Origin: HT1-32 sp040219025
GTDB taxonomy: Bacteria; Pseudomonadota; Alphaproteobacteria; Rhodospirillales; HT1-32
Reading direction: 5' to 3'
NCBI GenBank assembly: GCA_040219025.1
Contig: JAVJTE010000020.1
Location: forward strand, 682,001-746,000
Length of the DNA: 64,000 bases
Part shown: positions 1 to 9,050 of the stretch, piece after piece
Layout of the letters: the number at the start of each line of letters is the position of its first letter
Position numbering within the stretch: the first letter of the stretch is position 1
Program-made: the position numbers and the translations under genes
Notes under the pieces: generated by a model
Databases searched by the model: none
What the model was told of the DNA's origin: nothing
The model's input: the letters and a program-made list of their open reading frames with translations, nothing else

Positions 1-251
1 GCCCGCGCTATCTGCCGGCAGCCCAGGTCAGCCTGATCCTGCTGCTGGAGACGGTGCTGGGTCCGCTCTGGGTCTGGTGGGCGCTGGATGAGGGGGTCGG
101 GTCATTGACCCTGCTCGGCGGGGGGATCATTCTTGTTGCCCTGACGGTCGATTCACTGTTCGCACTGCGGAACCACCGGCGGGCACTGAAATCCGTGGCC
201 CGGCCCGGCGGGAATGTTATAAGCAGCAAAAATAACGGACGGAAATCATGA
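1..251 (+). CDS. EamA/DMT-family transporter, C-terminal fragment (5' truncated by window edge)
   Basis: The open frame (codons from position 3) enters from the left edge and ends at TGA 249-251. It encodes the last membrane helices of a small multidrug/metabolite transporter. The visible PRYLPAAQVSLILLLETVLG stretch followed by PLWVWW and then GGGIILVAL is typical of the end of the second EamA repeat. The last ~25 residues are a polar cytoplasmic tail. The substrate cannot be told. Its stop overlaps the gmhA start (ATGA), so the two are probably translationally coupled, although no functional link to heptose synthesis is evident. Confidence 0.75.
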   Translation, partial: PRYLPAAQVSLILLLETVLGPLWVWWALDEGVGSLTLLGGGIILVALTVDSLFALRNHRRALKSVARPGGNVISSKNNGRKS

Positions 252-859
252 GCGGATTTGATCCTGACCGCTTCTACGACAGCGAGTTCGACCAGCATAT
301 GGCGGCGGCAACAGCGACCCGCGCTGCGCTGAAAGAACCTTTCGCGCGGCTGGTGGAAGTCTGCGCGACGTCCGTGCGTAACGGTGGCAAGATCCTGTTT
401 TTCGGCAATGGCGGCAGCGCCGGTGATGCCCAGCATCTGGCGACCGAACTGGCCGTACGCTATGTCAGCAACCGCGAGCCGATTGCTGCGATTGCCCTGA
501 CCACTGATACCTCTGCACTGACTGCCATCGGTAATGATCTTGGCTTCGACCAGCTGTTCGCCCGGCAAATCCATGCGATTGGCAAGGCCGGCGATGTCGC
601 ACTCGGTATCACCACATCCGGTCGCAGCCCGAATGTCACCCTGGCGCTGAAACAGGCGAAGGACATGGGGCTGGTTGCGGCTGGTCTTACCGGACGCGAC
701 GGTGGTGATCTGCAGGGACTGGCGGACCCGTTGCTGGTCGTGCCCTTCGACGTGACGGCGCGGATTCAGGAAATGCATATCACCCTCGGCCAGATGCTGT
801 GCGGCGCACTGGAGATTGAGCTGGGCCTCGTGCCCCTCGTATCCGCGCCTGCTGTCTGA
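248..859 (+). CDS. gmhA: Phosphoheptose isomerase (D-sedoheptulose 7-phosphate isomerase)
   Basis: GmhA converts sedoheptulose 7-phosphate to D-glycero-D-manno-heptose 7-phosphate, the first step of ADP-heptose synthesis for LPS inner core. The 203-residue protein is a single SIS domain of usual length. It carries the phosphosugar loop FFGNGGSAGDAQHLATEL near residues 55-72, the ITTSGRSPNV loop near 120, and the C-terminal RIQEMHITLGQMLC segment with the conserved Glu and His. The start ATG overlaps the upstream stop. hldE follows after 23 bases, and it is the enzyme that uses the product, so this is a functional operon. Confidence 0.93.
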   Translation: MSGFDPDRFYDSEFDQHMAAATATRAALKEPFARLVEVCATSVRNGGKILFFGNGGSAGDAQHLATELAVRYVSNREPIAAIALTTDTSALTAIGNDLGFDQLFARQIHAIGKAGDVALGITTSGRSPNVTLALKQAKDMGLVAAGLTGRDGGDLQGLADPLLVVPFDVTARIQEMHITLGQMLCGALEIELGLVPLVSAPAV

Positions 860-882
860 CTGTTAGCTCCGGAGAAACCGAC

Positions 883-2346
883 GTGACTGATCCTTCCACC
901 CTCGCTGCGGATGTCGAGAAACTGTCATCGGCCAAGGTGCTGGTGATCGGTGACCTGATGCTGGACCGCTTCATCTATGGCCGGGCTGACCGCATCTCTC
1001 CGGAAGCACCGATTCCGGTGCTGCGCATGGATCATGCGGAATCCATGCTCGGCGGGGCCGGTAACGTGGTGCGGAACCTGTCCGCACTGGGTGCAGGTTC
1101 TGCCTTCCTGACGATTGTCGGGGATGACGATGCGGGGCGTGATGTCACCCATCTGGTTGCCGAGGCCGAACGCACGGAACCTTTCCTGCTGGTTGAACGT
1201 GGCCGGCAGACGACGATCAAGACCCGGTATTTCGCGTCCGGACAGCAGCTGCTGCGGGCCGATCAGGAAACCACCAGCCCGGCTGACGACACAACCCGCC
1301 GCAAGATCATCGATCTCGCCCGCGACCTTTTGGGTGACTACAACGTGCTGGTGCTGTCCGATTACGGCAAGGGTGTGCTGGATGACGGGCTGTCGCGTGA
1401 TCTGATTGACTTGGCGCTGGAAATGGGACGGCCGGTGATCGTCGACCCGAAGGGGGATGATTACGAACGCTATCGCGGTGCGACACTGGTCACGCCGAAC
1501 AAGAAGGAACTGGGTATCGCAACCCGGCTGCCGGTTGATGGCGATGCCAATGCGATCACTGCTTCCCGCGAGCTGGCCGCGACATGCGGCATCCGCAATG
1601 TTCTGGTGACCCGCAGCCAGGAGGGTATGACGCTGGTTGAAGATGGCGGCGAGGCATTTCACCTGCCGGCCGAGGCGCGGGAGGTTTTCGATGTTTCCGG
1701 GGCCGGTGACACGGTTGTCGCGACCCTGTCAGCGGCGATCAGCGCCGGCATATCGCATCTTGATGCGGCGCGGCTGGCAAACACCGCTGCCGGGATTGTG
1801 GTCGGCAAGGTCGGCACGGCCGCGGTCTTTGCCGAGGAACTGATGGCGGCCCTGCATCATCAGGATATCGCCGCAGCCGAAGCCAAGGTGCTGGTCCGGG
1901 CGGCCTTGCTGGAACGGGTTTCCCGCTGGCGCCGCCAGGGGCTGAAGATCGGCTTTACCAACGGCTGTTTCGACCTGCTGCATCCCGGTCATGTCATTTT
2001 GCTGCGCAAGGCCCGGGCGGCCTGCGACCGGCTGGTGCTCGGCCTCAACAGCGATGCCAGTGTTCAGCGCCTGAAAGGCCCGGAACGTCCGGTCCAGACC
2101 GAGGCCGCCCGCTCCACCGTTCTGTCATCGCTGGCGGCTGTTGATGTGGTGACTATCTTTGGCGAGGATACACCGCTGGAACTGATCCGCGCCATCCGCC
2201 CGGATGTGCTGGTCAAGGGGGCGGACTATGCCGTCAGTGAGGTCGTCGGCGCGGATATCGTGCAGGCGGCAGGCGGCGAGGTGATGCTGGTCGATATCGA
2301 GGCAGGCCACAGCACGACCGCCATCATTGACCGCTCCCGGAACTGA
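883..2346 (+). CDS. hldE: Bifunctional heptose 7-phosphate kinase / heptose 1-phosphate adenylyltransferase
   Basis: HldE carries out the kinase and adenylyltransferase steps of ADP-heptose synthesis in the cytoplasm. The 487-residue protein has the full fused layout. An N-terminal PfkB-type kinase domain (about 1-330) carries the anion-hole/catalytic motif DVSGAGDT at 270-277. A C-terminal nucleotidyltransferase domain (about 350-485) carries FTNGCFDLLHPGH, with the HxGH motif at 367-370. The start is GTG at 883, preceded by GGAG. It lies directly after gmhA; gmhB is not in the window. Confidence 0.94.
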   Translation: MTDPSTLAADVEKLSSAKVLVIGDLMLDRFIYGRADRISPEAPIPVLRMDHAESMLGGAGNVVRNLSALGAGSAFLTIVGDDDAGRDVTHLVAEAERTEPFLLVERGRQTTIKTRYFASGQQLLRADQETTSPADDTTRRKIIDLARDLLGDYNVLVLSDYGKGVLDDGLSRDLIDLALEMGRPVIVDPKGDDYERYRGATLVTPNKKELGIATRLPVDGDANAITASRELAATCGIRNVLVTRSQEGMTLVEDGGEAFHLPAEAREVFDVSGAGDTVVATLSAAISAGISHLDAARLANTAAGIVVGKVGTAAVFAEELMAALHHQDIAAAEAKVLVRAALLERVSRWRRQGLKIGFTNGCFDLLHPGHVILLRKARAACDRLVLGLNSDASVQRLKGPERPVQTEAARSTVLSSLAAVDVVTIFGEDTPLELIRAIRPDVLVKGADYAVSEVVGADIVQAAGGEVMLVDIEAGHSTTAIIDRSRN

Positions 2347-2366
2347 CCATCCGGACAGGCCGGCGC

Positions 2367-2651
2367 TCAGTCTTCGGTGACTGCCCGCCGTGACCGCAGA
2401 TTGTGGATATGGACCTTCTCGCCCGGCTCGATATTCGCTGTCGCCTCGCCGATGGCCTGACCATATTTGCAGACAACCTCGCCCCGGCGCACGGACCGGA
2501 TGCAGACCTTGAAATAGATATCCATATCTTCGCGGGCCGACAGCGGATCGCCGGACGGGAGTCCGATCAGGTCATCCCTGTTTACGGCGCCCAGCAGCGT
2601 CGCCACATGATCGCCCGGGGACAGGATGACAGCTTTTACGGTCTTCGCCAT
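2367..2651 (-). CDS. UxaA-type hydrolyase small subunit (SAF domain)
   Basis: This 94-residue protein matches the N-terminal SAF domain of altronate/galactarate dehydratases (UxaA/GarD family). Visible features are the V-x-L-x-P-G-D-x-V opening, a central GEVVCKYGQAIGEA stretch and the closing IEPGEKVHIHNL. In enterobacterial UxaA this domain is fused to the large domain. Here it is a separate gene two bases downstream of the large-subunit stop, as in many two-gene sugar-acid or sulfolactate-type dehydratases. The actual 2-hydroxyacid substrate is unknown; the adjoining tripartite transporter suggests an imported carboxylate. Confidence 0.82.
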   Translation of the reverse strand: MAKTVKAVILSPGDHVATLLGAVNRDDLIGLPSGDPLSAREDMDIYFKVCIRSVRRGEVVCKYGQAIGEATANIEPGEKVHIHNLRSRRAVTED

Positions 2652-2653
2652 TG

Positions 2654-3835
2654 TCAGAGTGCTGCGTCAAAGCGGCTGACGATATCGTCGCCTTCATTGA
2701 GGATCTCGCCCCAGGACAGCTTTCCGTCAGCCGTCTGCCGGACGCTGTCATAAATCTGTCCGGTTGCCTCTTCCATTGACCGCCTGCCCGACATCACGCC
2801 ATCCAGAGGGATGTCGATCTGTTCGGTCAGCTGTGCGCAGACAGCATCATTGGCAGAGATTTTCAGGGTTGGACAGAGACCGCTGGTGAAGCTGTTGCCG
2901 GCCCCGGTGGTGAACAGATGCAGCTGGCATCCGGCAGCAGAGAGGGCGGTAAGATGCTCCGGCGCATAGTTCGGCGTATCCATGGCAAACAGTCCGGGCC
3001 TGGCCGGTGCCTCGCCATAGGCAAGAACGCCGGAAACCGGCTGTGATCCGGTCTTTGAGATACCGCCCAGCGATTTTTCCTCGATGGTTGAAATGCCGGA
3101 GCGGATATTCGTCGGGCTGGGGTTGTTGCCAAGCAGGTCGAGACCGGCCTGCACCGCACGGGCCTCGCGGTCACGGGGCAGTTCCAGCAGCTGCCGGGCG
3201 ATATCGTCATCTGCGGCGCGTTCTGCCAGCAGATGTTCCGCGCCCAGCCATTCGACAACCTCACCAAAGATCGCGGTTCCGCCGGCAGCGACATGCCGGT
3301 CGATATAACCACCGACAGCCGGGTTTGCGACAAGGCCGGAACTGGGGTCGGACCGTCCGCATTTCAGGCCGATCCGCAATTCGGACAATCCGGCATCACT
3401 GCGGGGCTGGCCGGAAATCTCGCGCACCAGACGGGCGGCAAGCCGGGTGCCCCGGGCGACCAGGGCGATGGCGTCCTGGCCGACATCATCCATCGACAGG
3501 CAGGCAACCTTCTGTCCCCGGTTGCGGAGTGCGGCAGCCATTTTCTCCAGTTTCGGGACATGATCGGAAATCAGCAGCACTGCACCGACATTCGGGTTGC
3601 AGGCGAGCCCTTCAAGAGTGCGCAGGTGAACGGCCTTGTCCTGCCCGAGCAACCCGGTGTTGTAGGGCATGCAGATCGTATGGGTGTTCCGGACCATGCT
3701 GCCGATCCGCCGGGCGGCCGGGCAGGTCAGGCCGGTGATCGACATCACCAGAACAAGATTACGGATACCGACACGACCGTCGTCACGCCGGTAGCCGCGG
3801 AACTGCCCCTCCTGTCCCTCATCGCTCCGGCTCAT
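2654..3835 (-). CDS. UxaA-family hydrolyase large subunit (altronate dehydratase-like)
   Basis: A 393-residue protein of the D-galactarate dehydratase/altronate hydrolase C-terminal family, which dehydrates 2-hydroxy acids using a metal site. Recognisable segments are the opening GYRRDDGRVGIRN, GLKCGRSDPSSGLVANPAVG near the middle, the GNNPSPTNIRSGISTIEEKSLG block, and the TTGAGNSFTSGLCPTLKISAN block near the C-terminus. Its start overlaps the tctA stop by four bases and the SAF subunit follows. Uptake and dehydration are therefore co-expressed. The substrate is not determinable from sequence; altronate is only the family name. Confidence 0.83.
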   Translation of the reverse strand: MSRSDEGQEGQFRGYRRDDGRVGIRNLVLVMSITGLTCPAARRIGSMVRNTHTICMPYNTGLLGQDKAVHLRTLEGLACNPNVGAVLLISDHVPKLEKMAAALRNRGQKVACLSMDDVGQDAIALVARGTRLAARLVREISGQPRSDAGLSELRIGLKCGRSDPSSGLVANPAVGGYIDRHVAAGGTAIFGEVVEWLGAEHLLAERAADDDIARQLLELPRDREARAVQAGLDLLGNNPSPTNIRSGISTIEEKSLGGISKTGSQPVSGVLAYGEAPARPGLFAMDTPNYAPEHLTALSAAGCQLHLFTTGAGNSFTSGLCPTLKISANDAVCAQLTEQIDIPLDGVMSGRRSMEEATGQIYDSVRQTADGKLSWGEILNEGDDIVSRFDAAL

Positions 3836-5352
3836 TCCGGTCGCTTTCCCTGCCGCAGCCGGGCAAGCCGGGGTTTGATCAGCGGGGCCCAGAAGGCGGA
3901 GAGCACGATAATCACGGTAATGCAGATGAGCAGGATCGAAAGCGGCCGCCCGAAGAAGTAGGCCATCAGTGATCCGTCGACCCGCGCAAGGGATACCGAA
4001 CGGGTATAGCTTTCTTCCACCAGTGGCCCGAGAACCAGGCCGAGGATAAGCGGCGCAATTGCATAGCGCAGCTTCAGCAGGATGAAGCCCAGCAGGCCGC
4101 AGGCAAAAGCGACATAAATATCAAAGACGTTGTTGCGTACCGAGAACGCCCCGACAATGGTCAGCGCAAGGACCGCCGGGACAATATGGATGATCCGGAT
4201 TCGCAGGATCAGCGAGTAGAGCGGCATCAACAGCAGCCCGGTCAGCAGCATGGCCAGGCAGATCGGGAAAAGCGCGACGATGAAGCGGTAGGCGACATCG
4301 CCATGTTCAATGAAAAGCCGTGGCCCGGGGATAATTCCATTGATGGTCAGTGAGCCATAGAGAATGGCCGCACTGGCCGATCCGGGAATGCCGAGCGCCA
4401 GCAGGGGGACCAGCGAACCGCCGACCATGGCGTTATTGGCGCTCTCCGCAGCATAGATGCCGTCCGGATTGCCTTCGCCGAATGTTTCGGGCTCGCGGGA
4501 GCTGCGTTTGGCCTCTCCGTAGGCGATGAAACTGGCAATCGAGGCACCGGCACCGGGGAGGATACCGATCAGGACGCCGATGACGCTGGAGCGCAGGATG
4601 AGAAAGGGCCGGGCAACGGCACGGGCGAAGGCTTTGCCGACAGCTCCCGGCTGCCGGGGAAGCTCGGCAACATGCTCCTTGCCCTGGCCGATCAGATTCA
4701 GCATCTGCGCCATCGCGAAGAAGCCGAGGATAGCGGGTATCAGGCTGACACCGGATTCAAGCTGATAGGTACCGAAGGTAAAGCGGGAATAACCGGATGT
4801 CGGGTCGATACCGATTGTCGACATCCAGAGCCCGAGTGACGCCATCGACATCCCCTTGGCAAAGGACTGTGCCGTCAGCGTACAGACGGTGGCCAGCCCG
4901 GCGATGGCCAGCCAGAAAGTCTCCGGCGCACCGAAAGCCAGCGACCAGCGGGCCAGGGTCGGCGTGTAGAACAGCAGGACCGCCGCACCGAACAGCCCGC
5001 CTATGGCGGACCCGATCACGGCAATCGAGATTGCTTCGCGCGCCCGCCCCTTGCCGGCAAGCGGGAAGCCGTCCATCGCGGTGCAGATTGCCGCCGGTGT
5101 CCCCGGTGTATTCAGCAGAACCGCAGAGATCGACCCGCCGAATTCCGCCGCCATGTAGATCGCACCGAGCAGGATAAGGGCGCTGGCGGGATCAAGGGTG
5201 AAGGTCAGCGGCAGGATCAGTGCAATCGAGACGGAGGCACTGATGCCCGGCAGGGCACCGCCGAACATGCCGAGCGTCACGCCCAGGAAGATCAGACCAA
5301 TCCCGACCGGTGACAGGGCGTAGCTTAGCCCGTCTATGATGAATTCGACCAT
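3832..5352 (-). CDS. tctA: Tripartite tricarboxylate transporter large membrane subunit (TctA)
   Basis: A 506-residue polytopic inner-membrane protein and the main channel of a TTT-family carboxylate importer. It shows the TctA signature regions: the early glycine-rich GALPGISASVSIALILPLTF, the GTPGTPAAICTAMDG loop near residue 80, and the mirrored GILPGAGASIASFIAYGEAK and NNAMVGGSLVPLLALGIPGS loops in the second half. About twelve hydrophobic helices are visible. It lies between the binding protein gene and the dehydratase genes and overlaps the latter, so all appear to be one minus-strand transcription unit controlled by the GntR gene at its head. Confidence 0.92.
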   Translation of the reverse strand: MVEFIIDGLSYALSPVGIGLIFLGVTLGMFGGALPGISASVSIALILPLTFTLDPASALILLGAIYMAAEFGGSISAVLLNTPGTPAAICTAMDGFPLAGKGRAREAISIAVIGSAIGGLFGAAVLLFYTPTLARWSLAFGAPETFWLAIAGLATVCTLTAQSFAKGMSMASLGLWMSTIGIDPTSGYSRFTFGTYQLESGVSLIPAILGFFAMAQMLNLIGQGKEHVAELPRQPGAVGKAFARAVARPFLILRSSVIGVLIGILPGAGASIASFIAYGEAKRSSREPETFGEGNPDGIYAAESANNAMVGGSLVPLLALGIPGSASAAILYGSLTINGIIPGPRLFIEHGDVAYRFIVALFPICLAMLLTGLLLMPLYSLILRIRIIHIVPAVLALTIVGAFSVRNNVFDIYVAFACGLLGFILLKLRYAIAPLILGLVLGPLVEESYTRSVSLARVDGSLMAYFFGRPLSILLICITVIIVLSAFWAPLIKPRLARLRQGKRPE

Positions 5353-5386
5353 GGTCTTCTCTTCCCGGGTATGTGTTGCTCGCTGT

Positions 5387-6373
5387 TTACTGCTTGAATT
5401 CTTTCAGCAGCCAGTCGTTGTTCTTCAGGAAGTTGTCTATGTAGACCTGTGTTTCCTCATGGTTCATGTAGTCCGCCGGCAGGCCGAGCGCATTCAGATC
5501 CGCGACGAAAGCCGGGTCGTCGGACATCGCCTTCAGGCCTTTGCGCAGGGTCTCTACCCGGGCCATGTCGATGCCTTTCGGTGCCACGAAGCCACGGGTG
5601 ACATAGTCAACAACGTCATAGCCAAGCTCGCGGAGGGTTGGTGTGTCCGGCGCAAGGGCACTGCGCTTTTCGCCGGCGAAAGCCAGGGGGCGCAGTTCGT
5701 CCTTGTACTGCACGGCATGCATGACGTTGGTATTCAGTACAGCAACCTCGTTGCTGAGCACGCCCTTGACCTGTTTTGAGCCACCGCCATAGGCGATCTC
5801 GGCAATATCGATACCGGCTGCCTTTTCCAGCATTTTCACCAGGCCATGTCCGCCGGACCGCTGGCCGTTCATACCCATGGTAAGCTTGCCGGGATTGGCT
5901 TTGGCAAATTTGACGAGATCATCGAAGGTTTTGAATTCGCTGCTGGCCGGGACCATGAAACCGGACGGGATGCGGACCGGCTGGGCAATATGAACCAGAT
6001 CATCCAGCTGAAAGCCGCTCTGGCCGTCGGGGCGTGTCTGACTCCAGTAAACGATATGGGGAATCAGCGCTGTGAACAGGGTATAGCCGTCTGTCTCGCC
6101 ACTGGCGACGAATTCATTCAGCGCGACCTGTCCGCCACCGCCGGGCTTGTTGACGACCACCATATCCACACCGAGATGTTTCGGCGCATGTTTGGCAATG
6201 GTACGGGCAAAGCGGTCGGCACCGCCCCCGGCACCGGTTCCGACAATCACCGTGATCGGCTTGTCGGGAAAGTCGGCCAGGGCCGGTGTAAAGGATGCCG
6301 CCGTCAGTGAGGTGGCGACAGCTGCCGCGATTGCGGCAATGGTGAATTTCGGACGAGTCTTGATGCTCGGCAT
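5387..6373 (-). CDS. tctC: Tripartite tricarboxylate transporter periplasmic substrate-binding protein (Bug/TctC family)
   Basis: A 328-residue periplasmic receptor that delivers a carboxylate to TctA/TctB. The first ~33 residues form a signal peptide (basic start, AAIAAAVATSLTAASF core, ALA cleavage region). The mature part begins with the Bug-family FPDKPITVIVGTGAGGGADR strand and loop, where the ligand carboxylate is usually bound. The VVNKPGGGGQVALNEF and DTPTLRELGYDV segments are also typical. It is encoded between tctB and tctA. Confidence 0.92.
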   Translation of the reverse strand: MPSIKTRPKFTIAAIAAAVATSLTAASFTPALADFPDKPITVIVGTGAGGGADRFARTIAKHAPKHLGVDMVVVNKPGGGGQVALNEFVASGETDGYTLFTALIPHIVYWSQTRPDGQSGFQLDDLVHIAQPVRIPSGFMVPASSEFKTFDDLVKFAKANPGKLTMGMNGQRSGGHGLVKMLEKAAGIDIAEIAYGGGSKQVKGVLSNEVAVLNTNVMHAVQYKDELRPLAFAGEKRSALAPDTPTLRELGYDVVDYVTRGFVAPKGIDMARVETLRKGLKAMSDDPAFVADLNALGLPADYMNHEETQVYIDNFLKNNDWLLKEFKQ

Positions 6374-6394
6374 GGTTTCCTCCCGGTTGGTTGA

Positions 6395-6850
6395 TTAAAG
6401 GGGCAATATCCCCATCGGCAATGTGACCCCGAGAAAGACGACAAAGCAGGCCGTCAGCAGGGTGACAAAGAACAGTCCGGCCAGACTGTTGGTCAGCAGT
6501 GTGCGCCCTGAAAATGCGGCGCTGTCTGCTGCGCTGGCGCAGATGACAAACAGCAGGAAAGAGACAATCGGGAACCCGGCCGGTTTCAGCAGCAGCAGTG
6601 CCGCAAGGAACGCGCCGACAATGATGAACAGGCGCCCCCAGACGACACCGGCAAAGGGCTCGTCAGTGACGACAGCCGGCTTCAGCAGGTTGCGCAGCAG
6701 GGTGATGGCGCTGCTGATACCGATCAGTATGGCAGTGACCTGGGGAAAGCGGCCCGCACCGCCCTGCAGTCCGGTCGAGATATAAAATACCCAGACCGAC
6801 AGAATCAGCAGACCAGTTGACAGCAGGATCTCACCACGTTGCTGGGTCAT
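6395..6850 (-). CDS. tctB: Tripartite tricarboxylate transporter small membrane subunit (TctB)
   Basis: A 151-residue hydrophobic protein with about four membrane helices, matching the small TctB subunit. A conserved-type GAGRFPQVTAILIG segment follows the first helix. The frame is open further upstream, but the ATG at 6850 (MTQQRGE) is chosen because it begins one base after the GntR stop, a common coupling arrangement. The order GntR-tctB-tctC-tctA-UxaA fits one operon. Confidence 0.85.
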   Translation of the reverse strand: MTQQRGEILLSTGLLILSVWVFYISTGLQGGAGRFPQVTAILIGISSAITLLRNLLKPAVVTDEPFAGVVWGRLFIIVGAFLAALLLLKPAGFPIVSFLLFVICASAADSAAFSGRTLLTNSLAGLFFVTLLTACFVVFLGVTLPMGILPL

Positions 6851-6851
6851 G

Positions 6852-7562
6852 TCAGGCGACCTCTCCCGCAGAAGCTTCGCCACCGCCGGTTGACCGGGCA
6901 AAGGCCCGGAAACTGCGTTCCCGCGAGTCCTGTACCTGCTGGCGTAGCGCGCCGGCGAGCGTTTCGGCGGACCCGGAGCGGATGGCCGTAATGATCAGTT
7001 CATGTCCCCGGTTGGATTCCGTGTTGTAGGCCAGTACACGATCCGGAAAGTGCCGTTCGGGAAGGAAACTCTGGATCCGGAAAAGCCGGAGTTCCTTGAA
7101 CAGGCCGAGGAAAATGTCCTCCAGCCGTGCGTTGCCCGTCCCGCTCAGCAGGATCTTGTGGAACTGCAGGTTGGCCGGAAAGAAGCCTTCAAGGTCACCG
7201 GTGCTGATGCCGGCATTCATTTCATCGACGCATATCTGAAGCCGGTCCGTGAAACCTGCCGGTGCGTTATCGGTGATACCCCGGGCAATGATATCTGACA
7301 GCTCTTCGCGAATGGCAAAAAGGTCAGTTGCTTCCTTGACCGATATGCGGCGAACGAAACTGCCGCGTTGCGGGAAAGCTTCGATGATCCGCTCGCTTTC
7401 CAGGGAACGGCAGGCCTCGCGGATGGGACCGCGACTGACGCCGAGTTCGGCTGCCAGATGGCTTTCATTCACCTTCGTTCCGGGCGGTATGGCCCCCCCG
7501 TAGATACGCCGCTCCAGATCGGTCAGAACCTGGGTGGCAAGGTTAGGTGCACGATTAAGCAT
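6852..7562 (-). CDS. GntR/FadR-family transcriptional regulator
   Basis: A 236-residue regulator with an N-terminal winged helix-turn-helix (about residues 10-75; NESHLAAELGVSRGPIREA is the recognition region) and a C-terminal all-helical FCD ligand-binding domain. The FCD domain shows DLFAIREELSDIIARG and a late RGHELIITAIRSG segment containing its usual metal-binding His. It heads the minus-strand operon for the tripartite transporter and the UxaA-type dehydratase, so it is probably a repressor released by their sugar-acid substrate. The 140-bp gap upstream (7563-7702), shared with the divergent gene, would hold its operator. I see only a weak TGTCAA/TTGATG dyad there. Confidence 0.88.
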   Translation of the reverse strand: MLNRAPNLATQVLTDLERRIYGGAIPPGTKVNESHLAAELGVSRGPIREACRSLESERIIEAFPQRGSFVRRISVKEATDLFAIREELSDIIARGITDNAPAGFTDRLQICVDEMNAGISTGDLEGFFPANLQFHKILLSGTGNARLEDIFLGLFKELRLFRIQSFLPERHFPDRVLAYNTESNRGHELIITAIRSGSAETLAGALRQQVQDSRERSFRAFARSTGGGEASAGEVA

Positions 7563-7702
7563 TCGCTCTCTCCATATGATGAACGTTAAATGTCAACAGT
7601 TTGATGTCAGCAGCGCCTGACCCCTGAGTGTAAATACGCATAGCCTGGGGGCGTCAATCACCTGCATACTGCAGGCCTGTCTGATCAGACGGGAGTTCCG
7701 TG

Positions 7703-8971
7703 ATGCAGGATGTGGTTGCCGAAATTGTCGAAACCGTTCGCCGCTTGCTGAAGAACGGACCGGTCTCGGTCGGCCAGATTGCCTTCATCGGGCTGAGTGA
7801 CCTGCGGGTCAGCATGGGATCCGAGAGATGGGAGAAGTTTGGCCCTGCCATCCGGCGACATGCCGAACTCGCCCTGAAGGAGAACTGCACCGCTGGCGAC
7901 GCCTTCATCCGGTGCAGTGACGACCAGTATCTGGTCATCTTCTCGAACTGTTCCGGTGACGCGGCGGAGGTGCGGGCGGCGGCCATCGGCTCGCGCATTC
8001 TCAATGATGTGCGTGGCGAGGAGGGGATGGAGGGGGTTCGTATCTTCACCTGTGCCGAAAGCCTGGATGATCTGGATCATCCGGACGGTCATACACCGGC
8101 AGAAATCATCCAGCGTTTTCGCGACCGCAGTCAGACAGCTGATGCCGGCAGCAGACTGAAAGCGCCGTCGCAGGATATCGAGCGGGCCGGTCGCCGGGCC
8201 CGGCTGCGCCGGTCGCTGGCCAGTCCGCATGACGCCCCCCTGCGCTATCTGTTCAATCCGTACTGGCATGCCCCGACAGGGCGCATCGCGACCTTCCGCT
8301 GCAGTGCCCGGAAACTGATTGCCGGGACCGCCCGGCCGCTGACCGACTACCGTATTCTCGGGCCTGCCTGCCGGCCAGCCGAGATCATCCGGTTCGATAT
8401 CGACGTGCTGGAAGAGGCCCTGCTGGAACTGACATTCGCGGTCCGGCGCGGTGACCGGGTCCATCTGGTCATCCAGCTGCATTTTGAAACTGTCGCCAGC
8501 CGGAACGGACAGCGGGAACTGCGCGAGGTGCTGCAGTTCGTCCCGGCCCCGCTGCGCAACCTGCTGTCCTTCAACCTCACGGCTGTTCCGCATGGTGCCC
8601 CGGTCAGCCGGATCACTGAACTCGGTGCTTTCCTGCATGGGTTCGGAACTCACCTGTCGGTCGATCTGGAGGCGGGGATGCCGGATGCCGCCTATGACGG
8701 GCTGGTTGCCAGATATGCGGAGGCAGATGTTCATTTCATCAGTTTTCAGTTGCCGGATGTCATGGATGGTGCGGTCCTGCGAACGGCGACCCGGGTTATC
8801 GGGACGGCTAAAAGATGCCGGCTTGGTGGTGCGGTCCGCAATCTCCGGGACCGCGCCTTCCTGTCGCCGCTGGCGACTGCCGGCTATGAATATATCGCCG
8901 GTCCGGCCATCGGTGATCCATCGCTGCATATTCCCTCTCCCTGGCGGCCGGACTCTGCTGGAACAAAATGA
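7703..8971 (+). CDS. Uncharacterised protein, possibly a degenerate GGDEF-EAL-like fold
   Basis: No confident family assignment. The 422-residue protein has no signal peptide or membrane helix. Residues ~25-120 resemble a GGDEF fold: IAFIGLSDLRVS, then GDAFIRCSDDQYLVIF, with SDDQY standing where GGDEF would be. Residues ~200-405 resemble an EAL barrel: VHLVIQLHFETVAS, LLSFNLTAVP, ITELGAFLHGFGTHLSVDLEAG, and the closing GYEYIAGPAIGDPS, which looks like the end of EAL domains. Catalytic residues appear absent in both. GTG at 7700 and ATG at 7703 are both possible; GGGAG at 7691-7695 favours the ATG. It is divergent from the GntR operon. Confidence 0.6.
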   Translation: MQDVVAEIVETVRRLLKNGPVSVGQIAFIGLSDLRVSMGSERWEKFGPAIRRHAELALKENCTAGDAFIRCSDDQYLVIFSNCSGDAAEVRAAAIGSRILNDVRGEEGMEGVRIFTCAESLDDLDHPDGHTPAEIIQRFRDRSQTADAGSRLKAPSQDIERAGRRARLRRSLASPHDAPLRYLFNPYWHAPTGRIATFRCSARKLIAGTARPLTDYRILGPACRPAEIIRFDIDVLEEALLELTFAVRRGDRVHLVIQLHFETVASRNGQRELREVLQFVPAPLRNLLSFNLTAVPHGAPVSRITELGAFLHGFGTHLSVDLEAGMPDAAYDGLVARYAEADVHFISFQLPDVMDGAVLRTATRVIGTAKRCRLGGAVRNLRDRAFLSPLATAGYEYIAGPAIGDPSLHIPSPWRPDSAGTK

Positions 8972-9050
8972 CCGTAGATTCCTGAGTGGTGCCTGTAGTC
9001 GTCCGGTTATTTATGTCCTAGAGTGATATGAAACGGGTAAGGAATGTCAG

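Noticed and set aside
7563..7702. A dyad TGTCAA/TTGATG as the GntR operator
   Set aside because: Only five of six positions match and no family consensus supports it.
7685..8929. A 414-codon minus-strand open frame opposite the gene at 7703-8971
   Set aside because: Long antisense frames are common in GC-rich genomes. The translation is Arg/Gln/Asp-rich with no recognisable domain, and the plus-strand frame has a ribosome site and protein-like hydrophobic pattern.
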